Below, piece by piece: positions 7,444 to 13,651 of a stretch of 20,202 nt of DNA (its first letter is position 1; each line of letters starts with the position of its first letter). A program made the translations under genes and the position numbers. The notes below the pieces were generated by a model. The model was not told the DNA's origin, ran no database searches, and saw only the letters and a program-made list of their open reading frames with translations. This stretch comes from an uncultured Oscillospiraceae bacterium (GTDB lineage Bacteria > Bacillota > Clostridia > Oscillospirales > Ruminococcaceae): positions 69,501-89,702 of the forward strand of contig CAJTMU010000002.1 in NCBI GenBank assembly GCA_910577365.1, given 5' to 3'.

Positions 7444-7641
7444 CGAAGGAGAAATGGAATTGGATTATCTCTTAATGGCAGATTGCAAGATAACGCGAGA
7501 TGTTCAGGCAAGACTGAAAAGCGGCAGCCCCTTCGCGCATCGAATGAGCGACCCAAACGATGGTATGATCCGCAGTATTTATATCAATATTACGGTGGAA
7601 TTTTTGACAGCTTATTGATTTTAAATAAGGAGGACATTTAA
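7444..7641 (+). pseudogene. C-terminal remnant of a probable prophage gene
   Basis: A start-less frame is open from 7444 and ends at a TAA (7639-7641) that abuts the TTG start of the next gene, with AAGGAGG inside its last codons. Its C-terminal part, RPKRWYDPQYLYQYYGGIF, reads like a real protein end in a tightly packed phage operon. A different frame (7454-7618) with an ATG and a GAAGGAG also exists over the same bases, so the true frame upstream of about 7540 is unclear and damage is likely. The family is not recognised. Confidence 0.3.
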
Positions 7642-7785
7642 TTGAGTAAATTTGTACAAATTCCCGAAACAGCGTTTGATGAATTACAATTGAATGCTGG
7701 CGTTTTATTAAAGGCTTTCAACGTAAAAAATGCCTCATTTGAGAATAAAGATATTACCAAAACCGCGGAAAAGTATGTTTTTTAA
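7642..7785 (+). pseudogene. Truncated prophage structural-type protein
   Basis: A 47-residue frame starts at a TTG with AAGGAGG ten bases upstream: MSKFVQIPETAFDELQLNAG and so on. The opening resembles, from memory, a Clostridia prophage protein of the head/tail cluster that begins MSKxVxIPExxFxELQLNAGIL and normally runs well past 100 residues through a GATTGG motif. Here it diverges after about residue 25 and stops, so the remainder was deleted or replaced. I infer a broken phage gene; no function can be assigned. Confidence 0.45.
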
Positions 7786-7806
7786 ACGGTACGCTAAAGC
7801 TGAAAC

Positions 7807-7993
7807 GCGGCGGCGTTAAAGGAGCAGCTGCTTAAAACGTTGGAGAATATGAATAAAAGCCGTATGATCCTTAACGACCTAATGATGTAGGCGCAAATTC
7901 TCAAAATCGTTCCGAGATTCAGACTACCAACTATAACGACGTTATGGCACAGGCTCTATCAGCCGTTGCATGGAGCAGCTTGAGAACGAGTGA
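7807..7993 (+). pseudogene. Decayed prophage gene spread over three frames
   Basis: Consecutive protein-like pieces occupy different frames: NAAALKEQLLKTLENMNKSR then MILNDLMM up to a TAG at 7888-7890, GANSQNRSEIQTTNYNDVMAQ in the next frame from 7890, and MEQLENE with a stop at 7991-7993 in the third. One lost base before 7890 would join NDLMM to LGANSQ. A second lesion near 7970 would join the last piece. I recall intact phage proteins with an INDLMLGANSQ..QTTNY pattern next to the following gene. This is a broken gene with no expected product. Confidence 0.4.
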
Positions 7994-7999
7994 CGCGCT

Positions 8000-8306
8000 A
8001 TGGTTACCGAGAGGGAATTACTTGACGCCATAAGAGAGTGCGAGATCTCTCCCCCGTCCCTCGGCGTATGTGAGAGACTGGCGGTGTTCTATTCGCTCTA
8101 TGAAAGGCTTTACGGCTCGGAGAGGCAAGCGTCCGAAAAGCATGTCAAGTCCGTTGACGTTCAGCCGTCTGACAGATAGTTTATGCGGCTTATCTCCGGT
8201 AAGGACTGGGTCAGCACTGCTCCTTATCCTCGACGAGCTTATGGACAGCGTTAATGTTCTCCAGCCGCGTCTTTATGATACCGTTATGCAAAAGCTGCGT
8301 GAATAA
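8000..8306 (+). pseudogene. Decayed prophage gene with nonsense and frameshift lesions
   Basis: The ATG at 8000 opens MVTERELLDAIRECEISPP, then LGVCERLAVFYSLYERLYG, and stops at a TAG (8177-8179). The same frame continues with FMRLISGKDW, and another frame then gives LLILDELMDSVNVLQPRLYD and ends at 8306. Reading GAG for the TAG, and correcting one shift near 8215, would restore a protein of about 100 residues. This matches, from memory, a widespread Firmicutes prophage protein in which SEF..v.GK is followed by DELM.tlqv..PrlYd. Two independent lesions argue for an old pseudogene. Confidence 0.5.
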
Positions 8307-8311
8307 AAATC

Positions 8312-8345
8312 AGGAGGAGCGCTTCGGCGTTCCTCCTTGTTTGCC
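8312..8345 (+). terminator. Hairpin with UUCG loop after the prophage remnant
   Basis: An 11-bp stem, AGGAGGAGCGC (8312-8322) with GCGTTCCTCCT (8327-8337), has one G-U pair and a stable TTCG loop. The following T-tract (TTGTTTG) is weak. It sits six bases after the last decayed gene, where an operon terminator would be expected. Confidence 0.5.
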
Positions 8346-8530
8346 ATCAAAATTTTTAAGACTTCTCATGTTGCATTTCGTGTTGCATACTTTGCTTTTG
8401 GGGCGTGATTTTTGCGTTTTTGGGATAAATTTTGCTTTAAATATTAAATAATAAATTATGCTGGTAAGATATGTTGACATGAGGAAAAAATGCTTTTAAG
8501 AAATGCTGACCAAAAGCTGATTATTTAAAA

Positions 8531-8638
8531 GAATTTCCCGCACCGCTGCAAACGACGCTGAGTTTTGCGCAATATGCTGCTTGTTATCTTAAGTATTTAC
8601 GCGACTGTTGCGCAAAACTTTCGGTTTGCGGGAAATTC
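8531..8638. repeat. Two nested perfect 12-bp inverted repeats
   Basis: The outer arms GAATTTCCCGCA (8531-8542) and TGCGGGAAATTC (8627-8638) are perfect complements. The inner arms AGTTTTGCGCAA (8561-8572) and TTGCGCAAAACT (8608-8619) are too. They are separated by 18 bases on the left and 7 on the right, and enclose a 35-base loop. This could be a small non-autonomous mobile element, a cruciform site or a structured RNA. No gene overlaps it. Confidence 0.8.
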
Positions 8639-8855
8639 ATGCGTGGGCGATCAATTTATATTGCCTTTAGCGCCTATGACTGATTAATTTTTAAGTGATT
8701 CATGGCAATACAGCACTTTTAATACAAATTATTATTTTTTTAATATTCATAAGCAAAACCGTTAAAAACTTCTTCCGAAAAGCTCAGGGTCATTATACGG
8801 CACACTATTGTTAAATAAATCACCTTGCATATCTCCTGTTTTTTCTGAAATACTA

Positions 8856-8905
8856 TTGACAAAATATATTAAATGTGGTATAATCCTATTAAGCTGATAG
8901 GGATT
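8856..8905 (+). promoter_or_regulatory. Promoter of the cysteine desulfurase operon with overlapping imperfect palindrome
   Basis: TTGACA (8856-8861), a 17-base spacer and TATAAT (8879-8884) form a consensus SigA promoter. Overlapping the -10 and start point, AATCCTAT (8882-8889) and ATAGGGATT (8897-8905) form an imperfect inverted repeat. That position suits a repressor site, for example for an Rrf2-type (IscR/CymR-like) regulator. No such regulator gene is adjacent, so the operator is inference. Confidence 0.8.
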
Positions 8906-8952
8906 GTATGTATTCCTGGAAGAGCTGATATTATTGAAATCAGGTGATATTA

Positions 8953-10140
8953 ATGATATATGCAGATAATGCGGCAACGACCAAGCTCAGCAGAAGCGCA
9001 CTCGAGGCTATGCTGCCTTTTTTGGAGGATAACTTCGGCAACCCGTCTTCACTTCACACCGCGGGGCAGGAGGCAGCAACTGCGCTGTTTAATGCGAGAA
9101 AGGATATTGCTGAATGCATAGGCGCGGACGTTAAGGAGATTTATTTTACGTCGGGCGGCAGCGAGGCGGATAATCAGGCGCTGTTTACGGCAGCGGAAAT
9201 CGGCGAGAAAAAGGGTAAAAAACATATCATTTCGGATAAGATAGAGCACCACGCCGTGCTGCATACACTTAAAAAGCTGGAAAAGTGCGGATTTGAGGTT
9301 ACTCTGCTTGATGTTGACGAAGAGGGCTTTGTAAACCCTGAAGATGTCAGGGCGGCTATCCGCCCCGACACTGTGCTTGTGACCGTAATGACCGCCAATA
9401 ACGAGATAGGAACAATTATGCCCGTAAAAGAGATTGCGGCGGTTTGCAGGGAAAACGGTGTTTTGTTTCACACGGACGCGGTACAGGCGGCGGGGCATAT
9501 ACCTGTCGATGTAAACGAGATAGGCTGCGATATGCTTTCGCTTGCCGCTCATAAATTTCACGGACCGAAGGGTGCGGGAGCGCTCTATGTGCGAAAAGGT
9601 ATCATTCCATCAGTTCTTATAGAAGGCGGCGCGCAGGAGCGCGGGCGGCGCGGCGGCACGGAGAATATTCCCGCAATAGTCGGAATGGCGGCGGCTCTTA
9701 AAGAGGCAACCGCGGCTCTTGAAGCAAACGGCTTAAGGCTGACAAAAATGCGGGACAGGTTGATTAAGGGGTTATCGGAAATACCTCATTCAATATTGAA
9801 CGGAGCTTACGAAAATCGGCTGCCCGGGAACGTAAATATGTGCTTTGAGGGAATAGAGGGAGAAAGCCTTCTGTTGCTCCTTGATATCAAGGGGATATGC
9901 GGTTCGTCAGGCTCCGCCTGTACCTCGGGTTCGCTTGACCCAAGCCATGTTTTGCTTGCGATTGGCAGACCGCACGAAGTAGCACACGGATCGCTAAGGC
10001 TTACACTATCCGAATACAATACCAAAGAAGAGGTAGAAACTATAATAAAGACTGTTCCGGAGGTCGTTGGCTATCTAAGAAATATTTCGCCTGTCTGGCA
10101 GGATTTACAGGAGGGCAAGAGAAAGTATGTTATACAGTGA
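8953..10140 (+). CDS. nifS: Cysteine desulfurase (NifS/IscS family)
   Basis: A 395-residue PLP enzyme that takes sulfur from cysteine for Fe-S cluster assembly. It starts YADNAATT. Conserved positions include GGSEADN, the paired His in KIEHHAVLHT (99-100), TANNEIGT, FHTDAVQAAGH, the PLP lysine 201 in LAAHKFHGPKG, the GTENIPAIVG block, and the catalytic Cys323 in SGSACTSGS. It is a class I desulfurase by the SSGSACTSGS loop. I choose the ATG at 8953, with AGGTG six bases upstream, over a GTG nine bases earlier that lies inside that site. The gene overlaps the next one, encoding the scaffold, by 14 bases, so the pair is a translationally linked two-gene operon of the kind common in Clostridia. 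Confidence 0.94.
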   Translation: MIYADNAATTKLSRSALEAMLPFLEDNFGNPSSLHTAGQEAATALFNARKDIAECIGADVKEIYFTSGGSEADNQALFTAAEIGEKKGKKHIISDKIEHHAVLHTLKKLEKCGFEVTLLDVDEEGFVNPEDVRAAIRPDTVLVTVMTANNEIGTIMPVKEIAAVCRENGVLFHTDAVQAAGHIPVDVNEIGCDMLSLAAHKFHGPKGAGALYVRKGIIPSVLIEGGAQERGRRGGTENIPAIVGMAAALKEATAALEANGLRLTKMRDRLIKGLSEIPHSILNGAYENRLPGNVNMCFEGIEGESLLLLLDIKGICGSSGSACTSGSLDPSHVLLAIGRPHEVAHGSLRLTLSEYNTKEEVETIIKTVPEVVGYLRNISPVWQDLQEGKRKYVIQ

Positions 10141-10555
10141 AAAAGTTATGGACCACTTCACCAATCCCCGCAATGTCGGAATAATGGAAGATGCGGATGG
10201 TATTGGGGAAGTAGGTAATGTTAAGTGCGGGGATATCATGAAGATATTTCTTAAAATCAATGATAATACCATAGAAGATGTGAGATTCAGCACATTTGGC
10301 TGCGGTTCCGCGATAGCAAGCAGCAGCATAGCCACTGAGATGATTAAGGGCAAGCCGCTTTCGCAGGCGCTGGAGCTTACAAATAAAGCGGTGGTGGAGG
10401 CACTGGACGGTCTTCCGCCGCATAAGGTGCATTGCTCGGTACTTGCCGAGGAAGCGGTAAAAGCGGCGATAAAGGATTATTATGATAAAAACGGGATCAC
10501 CTATGACGATTCACTTTTCCCGAAAGAGCATGATTGTGAGCATTGCGGAGAATAA
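10127..10555 (+). CDS. iscU: IscU/NifU-type Fe-S cluster scaffold protein
   Basis: A 142-residue scaffold on which clusters are built with sulfur from the upstream desulfurase. The three cluster cysteines are Cys34 in NVKCGD, Cys59 in FGCGSAIASSS and Cys103 in HCSVLAEEA, and the conserved Asp36 is present. The LPPVK motif recognised by the HscA chaperone in proteobacteria appears here as LPPHK, and no hscA/hscB is nearby. The tail has an extra CEHC-type pair (DCEHCGE), also seen in other clostridial homologues. The ATG at 10127 lies inside the desulfurase gene. AGGAGG occurs 12 bases upstream, a longer than usual spacing. Confidence 0.94.
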   Translation: MLYSEKVMDHFTNPRNVGIMEDADGIGEVGNVKCGDIMKIFLKINDNTIEDVRFSTFGCGSAIASSSIATEMIKGKPLSQALELTNKAVVEALDGLPPHKVHCSVLAEEAVKAAIKDYYDKNGITYDDSLFPKEHDCEHCGE

Positions 10556-10559
10556 ATGG

Positions 10560-10590
10560 CGCGGGCAGTTCTGCCCGCGTTTCGTCTGAT
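10560..10590 (+). terminator. Rho-independent terminator of the desulfurase-scaffold operon
   Basis: CGCGGGCAG (10560-10568) pairs with CTGCCCGCG (10571-10579) in a GC-rich stem; sterically eight pairs with a GTTC loop. It is followed by TTTCGTCTGATTT, four bases after the iscU stop. Confidence 0.8.
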
Positions 10591-10910
10591 TTAATACAGT
10601 CCTTCAAAATTTTTTACTCATAATAGTAGTTGCTTGATACTTGTTTGGCGACAAATTTTGATGATATCTTTTTAAAAATCTTATTGAATTTATTTGAATT
10701 TTGTTGTATAATTAAAATGGTAAAAATTTTTATATTTAGTTACAGAGCGCATTACAAAATATGGAATTGTCGCATGAAATCATGCAGTAAATTTGTTTGG
10801 CTTAAAAATATGGAAAACCTGCCATTAAAAATCTGCTGTCCGGAAAATAATTTTTGAAAATAAAAAAGCTGCGGTTCAGATGCTGCGCCGCAGGTGAAAG
10901 GAAAAGAATA
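10591..10910 (+). promoter_or_regulatory. Promoter and long leader of the flavin reductase gene
   Basis: TTGAAT (10684-10689), a 17-base spacer and TATAAT (10707-10712) form a good SigA promoter. The transcript would start near 10719, leaving about 190 bases of AT-rich leader. Just before the gene CTGCGG (10869-10874) and CCGCAG (10888-10893) form a 6-bp stem immediately upstream of the ribosome binding site. No FMN riboswitch or other known element was recognised. A 27-codon frame at 10774-10857 has no ribosome binding site. Confidence 0.65.
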
Positions 10911-11501
10911 ATGGAGAAAACACAATGGAAGGGCGGAACGCTGCTGTCGCCTGTACCCGCAGTGCTGGTGTCATGTGGAACAATGGAAAAACCCACGGCG
11001 CTGACTATTGCTTGGACGGGAATAACCTGTTCAGACCCGCCCAAAACTTACATTTCAGTAAGACGCGAACGAAACTCATATGAGATAATCAAGAAATCAG
11101 GCGAATTTGTAATAAACATGATGCCGTCGAGCTTTGTAAGGCAGGTTGATTACTGCGGAATAAAATCGGGCAAAACCGAGGACAAGCTGGCGAAAATGAA
11201 GCTTGTTCCTCAGGAGAGCAAACTGATTTCCGCTCCTCAAATAGCGCAAAGCCCGATTTCAATGGAGTGCAGGATAACAGATATTATTCCTCTTGGTTCA
11301 CACGATATGTTTATGGCAGATATACTGGCGGTAAACGTCGCGAACAGCTTACTGGACGAACGCGGGCGGCTGCGTATAGAGCAGGCGGGGCTGATGGCTT
11401 ACGCCCACGGAAGCTATTTCGCGCTGGGAAAGAAAATAGGCAGTTTCGGCTTTTCGGTAAAGCCAAAGCGTCCCAAAAACCCGAAATATAAGAAAAACTG
11501 A
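10911..11501 (+). CDS. Flavin reductase family protein (FMN-binding split-barrel)
   Basis: A 196-residue protein of usual length for the flavin reductase-like (DIM6/NTAB) family. Typical segments are GTLLSPVPAVLVSCG, TIAWTGITCSDPPKTYISVRRERNSYEIIKKSGEFVINM (FMN-binding core), a middle VDYCGIKSGKTEDK, and the later ECRITDIIPLGSHDMFMADILAVNV strand pair. Members reduce free flavin or act as flavin-dependent oxidoreductases and ferric reductases, and the specific substrate is unknown. The start is the ATG at 10911 with AAAGGAAAAG upstream. The frame extends 57 bases further upstream but without a site or conserved sequence. It is a single-gene unit with its own promoter and terminator. Confidence 0.85.
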   Translation: MEKTQWKGGTLLSPVPAVLVSCGTMEKPTALTIAWTGITCSDPPKTYISVRRERNSYEIIKKSGEFVINMMPSSFVRQVDYCGIKSGKTEDKLAKMKLVPQESKLISAPQIAQSPISMECRITDIIPLGSHDMFMADILAVNVANSLLDERGRLRIEQAGLMAYAHGSYFALGKKIGSFGFSVKPKRPKNPKYKKN

Positions 11502-11504
11502 GTG

Positions 11505-11538
11505 ATCACGGCTTCCGTTTAAGGAAGCCGTGATTTTA
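11505..11538 (+). terminator. Rho-independent terminator after flavin reductase
   Basis: A perfect 12-bp stem, ATCACGGCTTCC (11505-11516) with GGAAGCCGTGAT (11523-11534), has a six-base loop and is followed by TTTT. It starts three bases after the stop codon. Confidence 0.9.
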
Positions 11539-11668
11539 ACTTAAAATTATTTGATACATCTGATAACGGCATCTGCCATGCCTCTAAAAAGGTTTATTTT
11601 AGAGATCCATTTTCAATTAAAGTCAAATACAAATCATACAGCTTTCGGTATAAGACAACTTGATGGTA

Positions 11669-11941
11669 TCAGGGAAATTTTTTCTTTTCCCTCTCAAAGT
11701 GCTCCAGCGAAATTCCCTCATCTCGTGCCTCTTTGTAAAGCTGGGTAAGATGGCATAGAACGGCGTTTTCCTCGTAAATGAGAGCGTCTATTGTATCGTT
11801 ATCTTCTGCCAAATTGAAGCAGGCGCGTATTTCCATGAGTCGGTTCGTAAGCTCGGAACAGCGCCTTTCAAATTCTCCGCGCTTGTCCAGTTCGCTTTTT
11901 TTATTTCCCATATGAAAAATATCTGACAATTGAAGCTTCAT
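11669..11941 (-). CDS. DUF2508-like small helical protein
   Basis: A 90-residue protein with a strong GGAGG eight bases before its ATG, so it is very likely translated. It is predicted to be almost entirely helical and highly charged. The core, EIRACFNLAEDNDTIDALIYEENAVLCHLTQLYKEARDEGI, matches my memory of the DUF2508/YaaL family (a residue pattern of acidic-D-x-IDxxIYE followed by a second helix ending in EAR). The function of that family is unknown. The N-terminus MKLQLSDIF is also typical of short versions. It is transcribed divergently from prfB. The hairpin CTCTAAAA/TTTTAGAG at 11582-11604, beyond its stop, could be a weak terminator. Confidence 0.65.
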   Translation of the reverse strand: MKLQLSDIFHMGNKKSELDKRGEFERRCSELTNRLMEIRACFNLAEDNDTIDALIYEENAVLCHLTQLYKEARDEGISLEHFEREKKKFP

Positions 11942-12013
11942 GATATGTACCTCCGTTTTTAAATTATATTAAATAAAATATAAAATTATTACAGAAAAAA
12001 ATGACAAATTTGA

Positions 12014-12044
12014 TTTTTTACAAATTCAATCAATTTGTAAAAAA
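12014..12044. repeat. Perfect 13-bp AT-rich inverted repeat
   Basis: TTTTTTACAAATT (12014-12026) and AATTTGTAAAAAA (12032-12044) flank a CAATC spacer. The T-run is on the left and the A-run on the right, so neither strand gives a stem followed by a free U-tract. This is not the layout of a terminator and is closer to an operator or cruciform site. Confidence 0.75.
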
Positions 12045-12086
12045 ACTGTAAGTCACGCAACGTTGTCGCATGAAATTTCAAAAAGT

Positions 12087-12113
12087 ATCAGAATTTGCGA
12101 AGCAAATTCTGAT
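12087..12113. repeat. Perfect 12-bp hairpin with GAA loop
   Basis: ATCAGAATTTGC (12087-12098) and GCAAATTCTGAT (12102-12113) are perfect complements around GAA. There is no T-tract after it, so it is not an ordinary terminator. Confidence 0.8.
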
Positions 12114-12116
12114 CGG

Positions 12117-12167
12117 TTTCCGCAATCGCACATAGTGAGCGAAGCGAACAGAGCGTGCTTGCGGAAA
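12117..12167. repeat. Inverted repeat with 9-bp arms and repeat-rich loop
   Basis: TTTCCGCAA (12117-12125) pairs with TTGCGGAAA (12159-12167). Inside, GCAC (12128-12131) can pair with GTGC (12155-12158). The loop contains AGCGAAGCGAAC, a pattern I associate with REP-like intergenic repeats. Confidence 0.7.
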
Positions 12168-12206
12168 TTTTGAATTTTATTATTTAATATTTAAAAAAAT
12201 TTGGTA

Positions 12207-12235
12207 TTGAAAAAAAGACTCAAATGTGATATAAT
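12207..12235 (+). promoter_or_regulatory. SigA-type promoter of prfB
   Basis: TTGAAA (12207-12212), a 17-base spacer and TATAAT (12230-12235). The predicted start is about 48 bases before the prfB ATG. Confidence 0.8.
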
Positions 12236-12288
12236 AGTATAGATAATGGATAAATAGGCAGTTTTTGCTTTGACAAAAGGGAGATATT

Positions 12289-13401
12289 ATGATACAGTAC
12301 GATGAAACAAGACTTGCAATGGAAGCACTCACGCCTGAGATAGAGGAGCTTCGCGGGGCGCTTAATCTGGACGGAATAAAGGTAAAGCTTGATGAGCTGG
12401 AAATGAAATCCACCGAGCCAAGCTTTTGGGATGACCCTGAGAAATCGCAGGCGATATTGCAGCAGATAAGCCAATATAAGGCGGCTATCTCGGGTTTTGA
12501 AAAACTGAAAAGCAACCAAGAGGACGTTCTCACCATGATTGAGCTTGCGGAAGAAAGCGGCGATGAATCCATGGTCGACGAGGTGAATGCCCTCGCGCAG
12601 ACGGTCAAGACAGAGCTTGAGGAGCAGCGGCTCGCCACTCTTCTGACTGGTGAATACGACAGCAGCAGCGCCATACTCTCATTCCATGCGGGCGCGGGCG
12701 GCACAGAGGCGCAGGACTGGGTGTCCATGCTTATAAGAATGTATACCAAATGGGCAGACAGGCACGGCTTTAAAGCGGAAGTGCTGGATATACTCGATGG
12801 AGAAGCGGCGGGAATAAAAAGCGCATCTATCCATATTCAAGGCTTCAACGCCTATGGGTTTCTCAAATCGGAGCACGGCGTACACCGTCTTGTGCGCATC
12901 TCCCCTTTTGACGCTTCGGGGCGCAGGCAGACCAGCTTTGCCAGTGTGGAGGTAATGCCCGAACTGGAAAAGGACGTTACAGTGGATATCCGTCCGGAGG
13001 ACGTGGAGATGGAAGTGTTCAGAGCCAGCGGCGCGGGCGGTCAGCACATCAACAAGACCTCCTCTGCGGTAAGGCTTATTCACAAGCCTACGGGAATAGT
13101 GGTAGCCTGCCAGACACAGCGCAGTCAGGTGCAGAACCGTGATTTCGCCATGAAAATGCTTATGTCAAAGCTGGTGCAGATAAAGGAACAGGAGCATCTG
13201 GACAAGATATCGGACATAAAGGGCGAGCAGCTTAAAATCGAATGGGGCAGCCAGATACGTTCTTATGTATTTATGCCCTATACCCTCGCCAAGGATCACC
13301 GCACAAGCTTTGAAAGCGGAAATATCCAAGCGGTAATGGACGGAGATATAGACGGGTTTATCAACGCTTATCTCAAGGCGAGAAGTCTTGGCGAAATATA
13401 A
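12289..13401 (+). CDS. prfB: Peptide chain release factor 2
   Basis: A 370-residue class I release factor that recognises UGA and UAA on the ribosome and triggers peptide release. The RF2 recognition motif SPF is in VRISPFDASG (205-207), and the catalytic GGQ is in GAGGQHINKTSSAVR (250-252). The N-terminal coiled domain (residues 1-110) and the GGTEAQDW region are normal. In most bacteria prfB carries an in-frame UGA near codon 25 that requires a +1 frameshift. Here the matching place reads LRGALNLDGI in one continuous frame (CTT AAT CTG GAC), so that autoregulation is absent. The ATG has AAAAGGGAG upstream and its own promoter. Confidence 0.96.
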   Translation: MIQYDETRLAMEALTPEIEELRGALNLDGIKVKLDELEMKSTEPSFWDDPEKSQAILQQISQYKAAISGFEKLKSNQEDVLTMIELAEESGDESMVDEVNALAQTVKTELEEQRLATLLTGEYDSSSAILSFHAGAGGTEAQDWVSMLIRMYTKWADRHGFKAEVLDILDGEAAGIKSASIHIQGFNAYGFLKSEHGVHRLVRISPFDASGRRQTSFASVEVMPELEKDVTVDIRPEDVEMEVFRASGAGGQHINKTSSAVRLIHKPTGIVVACQTQRSQVQNRDFAMKMLMSKLVQIKEQEHLDKISDIKGEQLKIEWGSQIRSYVFMPYTLAKDHRTSFESGNIQAVMDGDIDGFINAYLKARSLGEI

Positions 13402-13430
13402 TTTTGACAGGCTGATAAGGAGGTGATCAT

Positions 13431-13514
13431 ATGGGCAGATTTATCGGAACATTTCTGGGGGCTTTCGCGGGAACACTTCTTTATAATCTCGTTATCAAGA
13501 AGTACCTTAAGTAA
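13431..13514 (+). CDS. Predicted 27-residue single-pass membrane peptide
   Basis: A short gene with a very strong ribosome binding site (AAGGAGGTGAT, about four bases before the ATG), 29 bases after prfB. The product begins MGRFIGTFLGAFAGTLLYN, followed by LVI and a basic end KKYLK. One hydrophobic helix with small-residue spacing (GTFLGAFAG, GxxxG-like) suggests membrane insertion and helix packing. It is probably cotranscribed with prfB. I do not recognise a family; the strength of the translation signal is the main reason to call it. Confidence 0.6.
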   Translation: MGRFIGTFLGAFAGTLLYNLVIKKYLK

Positions 13515-13596
13515 TGGGTGAAGCGGCATTTAAAGCGAAAAAATATAACGGAGGCGCATGAATTTCAAGAGCGTCACACATGACAAACGCTGACTT

Positions 13597-13634
13597 ATTC
13601 CGTTCGGACATACTTTGTGTTCGGACGGAATTTT
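13597..13634 (+). terminator. Long imperfect hairpin followed by TTTT, inside an outer inverted repeat
   Basis: 13597-13612 and 13616-13631 can form a 16-pair stem (ATTCCGT with ACGGAAT at the base, with several G-U pairs above) and a three-base loop, ending in TTTT. It lies between the prfB transcript and the rlmD gene. An outer pair, GAATTTCAA (13560-13568) with TTGAAATTC (13633-13641), brackets it and would compete with the T-tract. A termination role is likely but not certain. Confidence 0.5.
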
Positions 13635-13651
13635 GAAATTCCCCGATAATT

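Larger units (their letters stand above)
8308..8855. other. Intergenic stretch between the prophage remnant and the Fe-S operon
   Basis: It holds a terminator-like hairpin (8312-8337), a direct GTTGCAT pair near 8370-8390, and the nested inverted repeat at 8531-8638. Otherwise it is AT-rich with no supportable gene; short frames at 8254-8451 and 8762-8977 (minus) lack ribosome binding sites and protein character. Confidence 0.6.
11942..12206. other. Divergent intergenic region rich in palindromes
   Basis: A very AT-rich segment between the DUF2508-like gene and the prfB promoter. It contains three separate strong palindromes, listed individually, and no supportable gene. A TATAAT at 11963-11968 on the minus strand may serve the DUF2508-like gene, but no good -35 box is seen. 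Confidence 0.6.

Noticed and set aside
10767..10780. A 14-base sequence TTGTCGCATGAAAT also present at 12063-12076
   Set aside because: One shared 14-mer in 20 kb is close to what chance allows, and the flanks do not match, so it is not called a repeat family.
10719..10910. Riboswitch in the flavin reductase leader
   Set aside because: The leader is long, but no conserved FMN or other known riboswitch core was recognised; only a small 6-bp stem is visible.
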